Below, one piece after another: positions 33,400 through 42,300 of a stretch of DNA of 64,000 nt. The notes under the pieces were generated by a model. It did no database searches. It saw only the letters and a list, made by a program, of their open reading frames with translations, and was not told the origin of the DNA. How positions within the stretch are numbered: position 1 is the stretch's first letter; the number at the start of each line of letters is the position of its first letter. This stretch comes from CAXPZW01 sp964221845 (GTDB lineage: Bacteria; Bacteroidota; Bacteroidia; Flavobacteriales_D; Sanyastnellaceae). Both the position numbers and the translations under genes were made by a program. The DNA lies in assembly GCA_964221845.1 (NCBI GenBank), contig CAXPZW010000056.1, positions 1 through 64,000 on the forward strand, written 5' to 3'.

Positions 33400-34542
33400 A
33401 TGGAATTCAATCTTACCGAAGAACAGATTGCAGTGCGCGATGCTGCGCGTGATTTTGCCCAAAACGTACTGAAACCCGGCGTCATCGAGCGTGACACCGA
33501 ACAACGCTTCCCCGCCGAAGAAGTCAAGCAACTTGGCGAACTCGGCTTCATGGGCATGATGGTCGACCCCCAATACGGCGGCTCGGGCATGGACACCGTC
33601 TCTTATGTACTGGCCATGGAGGAGATCTCCAAAATCGACGCGAGTACTTCGGTTTGCATGAGCGTGAACAACTCGCTGGTGACCTGGGGCCTAGAAGCCT
33701 ACGGTACCGAAGAGCAAAAGCACAAATTCCTGACCCCGTTGGCATCGGGCCAAAAAATTGGCGCGTTCTGTTTGAGCGAGCCTGAGGCAGGATCGGATGC
33801 GACCTCGCAGCGCACCACCGCTATCGACATGGGTGACCACTACCTGCTGAACGGCACCAAAAACTGGATCACCAACGGCAACTCGGCCAGTACTTACTTG
33901 GTGATGGCTCAAACCGACGCCGACAAAGGCCACCGCGGCATCAACTGCCTCGTTGTCGAGCGCGACATGGAAGGCTTCCAAATCGGCGCGAAAGAGGACA
34001 AACTCGGCATTCGCGGGTCGGACACCCACACCTTGATGTTCCAAGACGTGAAAGTGCCCAAGGAAAACCGCATCGGTGAAGACGGCTTCGGCTTCAAGTT
34101 TGCCATGAAGACCTTAAGTGGTGGCCGCATCGGTATTGCTGCGCAAGCGCTCGGCATCGCCTCAGGCGCGTTGGAACTCGCCACTCAGTACTCCAAGGAG
34201 CGTAAAGCCTTTGGCAAGGAGATTTCCAAGCACCAAGCCATCGCCTTCAAGCTGGCCGACATGGCTACCGAAATCGAAGCTGCACGCCTGTTGTGCCTCA
34301 AAGCCGCATGGCTGAAGGACCAAGGCCAGGACTACGCGTTGGCGAGCTCGATTGCCAAGCTGTACGCCTCGGAAGTGGCCATGAAGCACACCGTTGAAGC
34401 GGTACAAATCCACGGCGGCTACGGCTACGTGAAGGAGTACCACGTAGAACGCTTGATGCGCGACGCCAAGATCACCCAGATTTACGAGGGCACTTCGGAA
34501 GTCCAGAAAATCGTGATCTCACGCGACCTGCTGAAAGACTGA
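33400..34542 (+). CDS. Acyl-CoA dehydrogenase, short-chain (butyryl-CoA) type
   Basis: The 380-residue FAD enzyme of beta-oxidation starts MEFNLTEEQIAVRDAARDF. FCLSEPEAGSDA and WITNGNSASTYLV are FAD/substrate contacts, RKAFGKEISKHQAI begins the C-terminal helical domain, and QIHGGYGYVKEYHVERLMRD precedes the catalytic base E363 in IYEGTSEVQ. The YEGTSE context fits short-chain or butyryl-CoA dehydrogenases. It has a divergent position next to anmK, and no electron-transfer flavoprotein gene is adjacent. Confidence 0.92.
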   Translation: MEFNLTEEQIAVRDAARDFAQNVLKPGVIERDTEQRFPAEEVKQLGELGFMGMMVDPQYGGSGMDTVSYVLAMEEISKIDASTSVCMSVNNSLVTWGLEAYGTEEQKHKFLTPLASGQKIGAFCLSEPEAGSDATSQRTTAIDMGDHYLLNGTKNWITNGNSASTYLVMAQTDADKGHRGINCLVVERDMEGFQIGAKEDKLGIRGSDTHTLMFQDVKVPKENRIGEDGFGFKFAMKTLSGGRIGIAAQALGIASGALELATQYSKERKAFGKEISKHQAIAFKLADMATEIEAARLLCLKAAWLKDQGQDYALASSIAKLYASEVAMKHTVEAVQIHGGYGYVKEYHVERLMRDAKITQIYEGTSEVQKIVISRDLLKD

Positions 34543-34608
34543 TTTCACCCACACCTTTCTGTTCATAGACCGCGACTGAACCCGCGGCAGACGCTGGGTA
34601 CACCGTTG

Positions 34609-34616
34609 TACTTTCG
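34609..34616 (+). promoter_or_regulatory. Candidate -7 box with leaderless spacing
   Basis: TACTTTCG differs from TAnnTTTG by one base and ends 6 nt before the ATG at 34623. Confidence 0.4.
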
Positions 34617-34622
34617 TTCACC

Positions 34623-37127
34623 ATGGGCCGCGTGTTTTCCATCCTAGCTCTGTTGGCTGCTGCAGCCGGTTGCGTGTACGTCTGGTACGGCTTTCGCCAA
34701 GACCTGGCCACTGCACCCGACCCCGCTGTGGCCGTGCCTGCCGACGCCGTTGCCGTGCTCCGATTTGAGCCCGATTGGCGACGCACGCCAGCTGCCTTGC
34801 ATGCCACCGGTGAAATGATGGATGCCCGTTGGGGCGATGCGCGTGGCGCGGTGCAACACCTGGACAGCCTCCGCTTGACGGCTGCCGGTTTGCAGGAATT
34901 GCTGGACAACGGACCGTTCCAATGGTCCCTGCACCGCACCGGACCCGAGCAATATACCTGGATGTTTGCCGCAGGGGTTCGACCTGCCCAAGAAGCCACT
35001 GTCTGGGAAACGGCTGCCGTGCTCACCGGGGCGCCTGTCAGTCCTTCGTCGCGAAGTGTGCGTGGCGCAGCTGTGCACACCTTGGGCAACCTCAGCGCCT
35101 GCGTGCTGAACGGCGTACTCCTGATCAGCCCTGCTCCCGCCCTGCTTGAAGCCGGACTCGCCCGACTTACCGCGGACCCCATGGCCACCACCCCGCTCGA
35201 TGAGCGCTTGGCACGCGCAGGCAAGCCCGCCGCCGCCCTCTTGCACCGCACCGGACCTTCCGCCCCGTGGTCAGCCCTGGAGCTGCGGGTACGTCAAGGC
35301 AAATGGGAATGGGCCGGCATGGAACCCACCGGAAGTCCGTCCGCCGCACGCCCCCTTGCGGTGCCTACAGCCTTGCTGCCCGCCACCACCGAACGGGTCA
35401 CCTGGCACACCCACAGCGCCGCAGTGCACCTGCAATCCGACACAGCCCAACTCGCCGACATCAACCGCGTCCTGGCCGACCTGGACGAAGTGTGCGCGTG
35501 CGACTACCTGGCCACCCACTTCAGCCCCGAACCCGGCTGGGGACTGGCCCGCTTGCCCGAAGGCCCAGTGCTGCTCATGGCCGCCGCCGACACGGCTTGG
35601 ACCCAACAATTGACTTACAGCCACGCCGCCTTGGAAGAAGCCTATGCCGGCGTGGGCATCTTCCGCGTGACCGAGCCCTACGCCTCAGGGTTGTTGAGCA
35701 GCCAACCGGACTTCACCTTGCCCCTGACTTGGAATTTGGGCGGGCACCAATTGTTTGCCGCCGACCTCAGCACCGCCAAAGCCTTCATCCGCGAAGCCAC
35801 CAGCTTCCGCACCTTGGATCTGACCTCTTCGGCCATCACCAGCGCGGATGTGCGCGGCATGCAGGCCAACACCTTGGTCTGGGAACGCAATCCTACCGAT
35901 TGGGAAAACACCTCTTGGCCCCTCAACCTGCCCGCTGGCGACCACACCGAACTGCTGCAAGTGCACGTCGCCGAAGGCGGAGAACGCTTCACCTCTGCCC
36001 AACTGCTGCGCGGCACCCCCACCGATTTACCGGGCAACACCGGACTGGCCGTACGCTGGGAGCAAGAACTGCGTAATCCCGGCCGGGGCAAACCGTGGAT
36101 GGTCAACAACCACTACACCGGTGCGCGCGAGCTGTTTGTGCAAGACACCAAGAACCAGGTCTCGTTGTTTTCGGCATCGGGCCAGCGATTGTGGAGTGCG
36201 ACAGTGGACGGCCCCATCCAAGGTGAGGTCACCCAAGTGGACTTGCTGCGCAACGGCAAACTGCAGCTGGCCTTCAACACGGCCGGCAGCATTTACATCC
36301 TGGACCGCAACGGCAATTTGGTGGATGGCTTTCCGGTTCGCTTGCCGAGTCCAGCCTCGAGCCCACTGGCCATTTTTGACTACGACAACAAACGCAAATA
36401 CCGCTTTGTGATTGGCACCGAGGACGGCAAGGTGCACAACTATGACACCGGCGGAAAGGCCACCGGCGGCTGGAAAACACCCGGTTTTGGGTCGCCAACA
36501 GTAGAACTGGCCCACCTGCGCATCCGCGACAAGGACTACATCTTTGCCCGCGAGGAAAGCGGCACCCTGCACCTGCTCAAACGCAACGGACAAAAGCGCA
36601 TGGACACCGAGGCGCGCACCCCCGGGCACAACCGCTACCCTTCGGCCTTCCGCTTGGGAGATTCCATGGAGCAGTCCAGCCTCTTCTATGCCGACACCGC
36701 GGGCAACGTCTTGGACATCCGCTTTGACCGCCCCACAGTAGACGGCGAACTGGTGGGCATCATGGAAGGCGAACGCTTGGTGCGCGAAGACATTACTGGC
36801 GACCGCAACGCCGATTTCGTGCTGGCCGACCAGCGCGTGCTCAAAGCCTACGACACCGAACTCGAACGCCTCTTCCGCACCGAACTCACAGGCACCATCT
36901 CGGAGTTACCCCAGGTCTTCCGCTTCTCCAACCAAGACCGGAAAGTGGGCGCCACGGTAGGCCAACACAATGAGTTGTACCTATTGAATGCCAATGGAGA
37001 AATCGAAGCCGGATTCCCTGTCGAAGGCAACAGCGCTTTCAGCATTGGAGACATGGACCTCGACGGCCGGTTTGAATTGGCCACGTTCACCGCGTACGGG
37101 ACCCTGAAAGTGTACCAGCTCCCTTAA
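34623..37127 (+). CDS. Membrane-anchored protein with C-terminal beta-propeller-like region, function unknown
   Basis: I do not recognise a function for this 834-residue protein. It has one N-terminal membrane segment (FSILALLAAAAGCVYVWYGF) and is otherwise predicted outside the cytoplasm. Residues about 30-480 are a low-motif region rich in Ala, Thr and Leu. The rest consists of blade-like repeats such as GSIYILDRNGNLVDGFPVRL, RFVIGTEDGKVHNYDTGG, GTLHLLKRNGQKR and ELYLLNANGEIEAGFPV, which resemble PQQ/FG-GAP propeller blades, with acidic loops like DITGDRNADFVLAD and DMDLDGRFELATF that may bind calcium. Similar large proteins appear in other Bacteroidota with no assigned role. Its stop codon overlaps that of recG (shared TTAA), and a -7-like box lies 6 nt before the ATG. 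Confidence 0.8.
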   Translation: MGRVFSILALLAAAAGCVYVWYGFRQDLATAPDPAVAVPADAVAVLRFEPDWRRTPAALHATGEMMDARWGDARGAVQHLDSLRLTAAGLQELLDNGPFQWSLHRTGPEQYTWMFAAGVRPAQEATVWETAAVLTGAPVSPSSRSVRGAAVHTLGNLSACVLNGVLLISPAPALLEAGLARLTADPMATTPLDERLARAGKPAAALLHRTGPSAPWSALELRVRQGKWEWAGMEPTGSPSAARPLAVPTALLPATTERVTWHTHSAAVHLQSDTAQLADINRVLADLDEVCACDYLATHFSPEPGWGLARLPEGPVLLMAAADTAWTQQLTYSHAALEEAYAGVGIFRVTEPYASGLLSSQPDFTLPLTWNLGGHQLFAADLSTAKAFIREATSFRTLDLTSSAITSADVRGMQANTLVWERNPTDWENTSWPLNLPAGDHTELLQVHVAEGGERFTSAQLLRGTPTDLPGNTGLAVRWEQELRNPGRGKPWMVNNHYTGARELFVQDTKNQVSLFSASGQRLWSATVDGPIQGEVTQVDLLRNGKLQLAFNTAGSIYILDRNGNLVDGFPVRLPSPASSPLAIFDYDNKRKYRFVIGTEDGKVHNYDTGGKATGGWKTPGFGSPTVELAHLRIRDKDYIFAREESGTLHLLKRNGQKRMDTEARTPGHNRYPSAFRLGDSMEQSSLFYADTAGNVLDIRFDRPTVDGELVGIMEGERLVREDITGDRNADFVLADQRVLKAYDTELERLFRTELTGTISELPQVFRFSNQDRKVGATVGQHNELYLLNANGEIEAGFPVEGNSAFSIGDMDLDGRFELATFTAYGTLKVYQLP

Positions 37128-39226
37128 GAGATCCGGCCCCAGCCCAATTTTTCTTTGATCTGCGCCTCCAGCGCTGCGCGCAGCGGACCGTGTTCGGGCG
37201 CCACCAAATCGGGATCCTCCCCCAAAATGGCTTCAGCGGCATGGCGGGCGGCGGCCAGCAGTTGTTTGTCCTGGGTGATGTCGGCGAGTTTGAAGGCCGT
37301 CAGTCCGCTCTGTTGCGTACCCAGAATATCACCTGGACCACGCAACTGCATGTCCACCTCGGCAATTTCAAACCCGTCAGACGTGCGGCACATGGTTTCG
37401 ATGCGGGTGCGGGCGTCGTCGCTGAGTTTGTCACCGCTCATCAGGATGCAGTAGCTCTGTTCGGCCCCGCGTCCCACACGGCCGCGCAGCTGGTGCAGCT
37501 GGCTCAGGCCAAAGCGCTCCACGCTCTCGATCACCATCACCGACGCGTTGGGCACGTTCACCCCCACCTCAATCACGGTGGTGCTGACCAGAATCTGGTT
37601 GGTGCCGCCTGCAAACAGGTTCATCTCGTAATCCTTGTCCTCGGGCCGCATGCGCCCGTGCACAATGCCAATGCGGTAATTGGGCAGTGGGAATCGGCGA
37701 GAAAGTGCTTCATAGCCATCCATCAGGTCCTTGTAGTCCATGGTCTCGCTCTCCTCGATCAAGGGGTAGACCACATACACCTGCCGGCCCTTGGCAATCT
37801 CCTTGTCCAAAAAGCCGAAGACCTTCAGCCTGTCGGCGTCGGTACGGTGCACGGTGCGCACTTCTTTGCGGCCCGGCGGCAGCTCATCGATGATGGACAC
37901 GTCCAAATCGCCATAAAGGGTCATGGAGAGCGTGCGTGGAATCGGGGTCGCAGTCATCACCAACACGTGGGGAGGAATGGTCGCCTTTTTCCAAAGCTTG
38001 GCGCGTTGCTTGACGCCAAAGCGGTGTTGCTCGTCAATGATGGCCAGCCCCAGGTTGTGGAACTTCACGCCCGGCTCAATCAAGGCATGGGTACCGATCA
38101 AAATGTGGAGCGAGCCGGCTTGGAGTTTCTCGTGCAAGCGCGCGCGGTCCTGGGTTTTGGTGGACCCGGTGAGCAGGCCCACCTCCACCTCCAGCTCAAT
38201 GAGTAGTTCACTGAAGGTTGCAAAGTGTTGCTGGGCGAGGATTTCGGTGGGTGCCATGATGCACACCTGGTAGCCGTTGTCCACCGCAAGCAGCGCCGAG
38301 AGCATAGCCACAATGGTCTTGCCCGACCCCACATCCCCTTGCAACAAGCGGTTCATATGACACCCGTGACGCATATCGGCACGGATCTCACGCAGTACGC
38401 GTTTTTGAGCACCGGTCAGATCGAAGGGCAAATGCTCGGAATAGAAGGCGTTGAACAGCGGGCCCACTTCCTCAAACACCACCCCGCGCAGGTCCACTGT
38501 GGCGGTGCGTTTGTTTTTGACCAGCAGGAGTTGGCTGAGCAGCAGCTCTTCAAATTTCATGCGGTTTCGCGCAGCACCCAGACGCTCAAAATCCTGTGGA
38601 GCATGGATGTGGTACAGCGCAGTTTCGCGGTCGGGCAGGGCGAATTGGGTGCGCCACTGCTCCGGCAAGAACTCGGGCACGTTGCCCTTGAGTTGGGGCA
38701 GGACCGCTTCGATGATCTTGCGGATGCCCGCGGTGTGCAGGCCCTTGGACCCGAGCTTTTCGGTGCTGGAATACACCGGTTGGAGGGGAGCGCCTTTCTC
38801 TACGCGGGCGGTGGCTGCCAGTTCAAATTCCGGGTGGGGGATGGAACGCTTGCCTTTGAAAAAGTTGGGCTTGCCAAACACCACGTACTCCTTGCCTACC
38901 CGGAGCTTGGGTGCTATCCACTTGGCGCCTTTGAACCACACCAATTCGATCTGCCCGGTGGCGTCCTCGAGTTGGGCCACCAGACGCTGCTTGCGCGGCG
39001 GTCCCACCAATTCTGCATGGGCCAGGGTGCCTTTGAGTTGGACGTGCGCGGCGTCTGAGCGCACATCCCCAATGGCGTGGAAGCGGCTCTTGTCTACGTA
39101 CCGGAAGGGCACGTGCAACAGCAAGTCCTCCACGGTGCGGATCCCGAGCTCGGCCTGCAGTTGTGCAGCGCGCGCGGGACCTACGCCTTTGACGAATTCT
39201 ATGGGAGTGTCGAGCAAGGCCGGCAT
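37124..39226 (-). CDS. recG: ATP-dependent DNA helicase RecG
   Basis: The 700-residue protein rescues stalled forks and branch-migrates DNA junctions. The wedge/OB domain is N-terminal (FVKGVGPARAAQLQAELGI, PFRYVDKS). The Walker A is LLQGDVGSGKTIVAML, the DEAH-type box IIDEQHRFGVKQR, motif III MTATPIPRTLSMTLYGDLD and motif VI QLRGRVGRGAEQSYC. ATG 39226 (MPALLDTPIEFVKGVG) matches family starts. The frame upstream has low-quality sequence and includes the 39273-39298 repeat, so it was excluded. A degenerate TAGATTTA box lies just upstream on minus. Confidence 0.95.
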   Translation of the reverse strand: MPALLDTPIEFVKGVGPARAAQLQAELGIRTVEDLLLHVPFRYVDKSRFHAIGDVRSDAAHVQLKGTLAHAELVGPPRKQRLVAQLEDATGQIELVWFKGAKWIAPKLRVGKEYVVFGKPNFFKGKRSIPHPEFELAATARVEKGAPLQPVYSSTEKLGSKGLHTAGIRKIIEAVLPQLKGNVPEFLPEQWRTQFALPDRETALYHIHAPQDFERLGAARNRMKFEELLLSQLLLVKNKRTATVDLRGVVFEEVGPLFNAFYSEHLPFDLTGAQKRVLREIRADMRHGCHMNRLLQGDVGSGKTIVAMLSALLAVDNGYQVCIMAPTEILAQQHFATFSELLIELEVEVGLLTGSTKTQDRARLHEKLQAGSLHILIGTHALIEPGVKFHNLGLAIIDEQHRFGVKQRAKLWKKATIPPHVLVMTATPIPRTLSMTLYGDLDVSIIDELPPGRKEVRTVHRTDADRLKVFGFLDKEIAKGRQVYVVYPLIEESETMDYKDLMDGYEALSRRFPLPNYRIGIVHGRMRPEDKDYEMNLFAGGTNQILVSTTVIEVGVNVPNASVMVIESVERFGLSQLHQLRGRVGRGAEQSYCILMSGDKLSDDARTRIETMCRTSDGFEIAEVDMQLRGPGDILGTQQSGLTAFKLADITQDKQLLAAARHAAEAILGEDPDLVAPEHGPLRAALEAQIKEKLGWGRIS

Positions 39227-39272
39227 GGGTGTAAATCTACCACAACCGCCGACACGTTGATCCGTGTATACG

Positions 39273-39298
39273 CGGGTATAAACGCTTCTAAACGGGTA
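39273..39298. repeat. Dispersed 26-bp intergenic repeat, copy 1
   Basis: CGGGTATAAACGCTT followed by CTAAACGGGTA matches the reverse complement of 59424-59449 at 24 of 26 positions. It lies between recG and the cargo gene at 39361, with further AAACG words beside it. Confidence 0.65.
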
Positions 39299-39360
39299 AG
39301 AAACGTTTACAACCGGCTTTGGGCTCGGGGCCGATTCACCTTGGGCCCAAAACCACGACC

Positions 39361-42300
39361 ATGTACCGAATTGCCTTATTCCTGTTCCTGCTTCCCGCTT
39401 GGACCTGGGCGCAACCCGAGCTTCCCACCGCCTCCGCGCAACAACTTGCCTTGGGCGCTTACCGCACCGGTTTCGCGGCCCTGCCCGACTCCATACGTGC
39501 GGGCAAATTGTACCAACGTTGGCACCAGCATTGGGCGGGCCGGTTGGACCAGAGCCACTCGGCTTCCACCTTGCTTGAAGCCTACCAGAATCCACCGCCC
39601 ACCACTTCGCAGCTCAATTGGACCTATGCCGGCCCGGGCGTGGTGGACGTGCAACGCCAAGGACGGGTGGAATGCTTGGCCACTCCCGAAAGCGCGACAG
39701 CCCCGCAACTGCTCTTGGCCGGCACCCCCAGCTCGGGCATCTGGCGCTCGACCGATGGAGGCGCACATTGGCACAACACCACCGACGACGACTGGTCCGG
39801 TGCCGGGTTGGGCTGTGCTTGGCTAGCCTTTGCCCCGAGCGACCCCAATCGCGTGTACGCCGCCATGACCGTTTCCACCACTGCCGAGGTCAGCAATGTG
39901 GGCATCGAGCACGGGTACGGCCTGGGCATCTTTGCCTCTACCGACGCCGGCGAAACCTGGAGCCCCACCGGCTTGCATTTTGATCCGGCCGATCGCCAGC
40001 TCACTTCCCGAATCCTGGTCCATCCCACCGACCCCATGCGCATGTACGCTGCGGTGAACGACCGGGTGCTCTACACCACCGACGGCTGGAACACCTGGGA
40101 AACCGTGTTTGACCACCTGACCCAGAGCTACCCCTTCCGCCACAAGACCATCACCGACCTGCTGGCCGACCCCGCTGATTTCAGCACGCTGTGGGTGTGC
40201 AGCAACGGCGTGGAATCCTGGACACACACCTCCCCGCCCACCACCCCAGATACCTTCCGCTACCACGCCGCCGAAGTCTGGCTGGGCACCCAAATAGACA
40301 ACACCCCCAGCTGGACGTCCATCACAGAACCACTCCACCCAGCCGGAGGCTACGCACTGCTCGACACCGAAGCTCAAGCCAGTCACGTTGAAATAGAAAT
40401 GGGGCCAGACGGGCCCCTGCTCGCCTACAAGCTCTATGGCGGAGAAGCCCACGTGTGGAAACAAGCCCCGGACGGCGCTTGGACTCTCGCAGCCACCCGC
40501 ACCCTGGACACGGTGGATGCGTACTACCAGTTTGCGTTGCAGGCCCACCCTACCGATGGCAACCAAGTCTTCATCGGCCAACGACGCGTGTATGCGTTGG
40601 ACCTCATGGACCCAGCAGGAGACCGCATCATTTACGGCCCGCATGTGGACACGCGCTTCTTGCAACTGCTCACCACCGATCAAGACACCACCTACCTCTT
40701 GCAAGGCAACGATGGCGGGGTCGCGCGCATCTCCACCTGGCCTGCCGACTACGGGTGGACCAACCTCAACGGCGAGGGCCTGTCCATTCAGCAGTTGTTT
40801 GGCCTCGCGCTGTCCCAAGAAGCAGCGCCCAAGGTGGTCACCGGCAGCCAGGACAACTCGGCCTTTCGCAATCAGGGCGATACGTGGGACCATTACCTCG
40901 GCGGAGACCGCTACCACCCTGTCATGCACAAAGGCGGGCACGGCGTGTTCCCCGTCAACCCCGCCGGACTCACCGAATTTGACGATGTGCACGCCGGGGA
41001 CTACGCCTCCCCCACCACCGACCCCAACCAACCGGCCTACTACCACCGCCCCATGGCCGCAGACACCCTTGGTCGCACCTACGCCGGATACTCCGACGTG
41101 TGGCAATGGAATGGGCCGGGCACACCTTGGGCTGTAAAATCCACGTTTCCAACTGGCAAACTGCGGGCGTTGACCGTTTCTGCAGACGGCAACACAGCCG
41201 TAGCGGCCAAGGCCGGGCCTACGTGGGGCGGTACCTCAGGCAAACTCTGGCTGACCACCAACCTGCAATCGGCTGCTCCAATCTGGACCGACATCACCCC
41301 ATGGGTGGGCGACGCTGTGGGCAGCATGGGCATCAACGCACTGGCCCTGCACCCGCATGGTGCGCAGCAGCTCGCAGTGGGCTTTGAGCAGTTCGACAAC
41401 GGCTCACCCCATCGCAGGGTATGCTTGTTGGAGCTCGACGAGCAATATGCGGTGAGCACGGCCACTTGGATCGGAGAAGGCTTGCCCAATGTACCGGTGA
41501 ACACCCTTGCCTTTGTGCCCGGCCCGGGTGGGGCGTTGTGGATGGGCAATGATTTCGGGGTGTGGCGTTACGACGCCAGCTGGACTTCCATGGGCGGCAA
41601 CTTGCCCCCTGTATTTGTGTCTGATCTGGCGTTTGACGTGCATAACAACCGGGTGTGGATCAGCACCTTTGGGCGCGGACTCTGGCATGCCCAACTGCCC
41701 TGCGAAACCGGCGCACCCATCGTGCTCGCTTCAGACCAAACCTGGAGCGATTCCCACCTGATCGACCGCCCCGTGGTTGTCCCAGATGGGGTGACACTGA
41801 CCATCACCGGCAAGGCCTTTTTCCACGCGCAAGCAGGCCTGCACATCGCGCAGGGTGGCCATTTGAAGGTGGTCAGCGGGTGTTTGGCGCCGGCATGTCC
41901 CGGACTGCCTTGGCCCGGCATTCAAGCACTCGGCACACCCGATCAACCCCAGCACCCGTCCTTCCAAGCCCGGGTGACCATCGAAGCTGGAAGTCTGATT
42001 TGTGGCGCGCGATGCGGGATACGTGCCGGTGAAGAAGACGGGGCAGCCGGAGGTGCCATTGTGCGCGTGGATGACAGCCAATTTCAAGATTGTACGCGCG
42101 GCGTCGTACTCCACCCCTACCGGTACAACATGGGCGGATTCCCCGAACCCCAAGCCTCGCGCTTTACGCGGAACACGTTTCGTTGGACGGCGCAATACAC
42201 CTTTACCACCCCGCCCGCTGCCCACCTCTTTGTGGACCGCACCAACGAAGTGCTCATCGCCGGTTGCGTGTTTGCCCAAGAGGGCGACCTCCCTGCCGGC

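Noticed and set aside
39227..39595. N-terminal extension of recG
   Set aside because: It would include the dispersed repeat and overlap the cargo gene start. Arg/Pro-rich junk composition.
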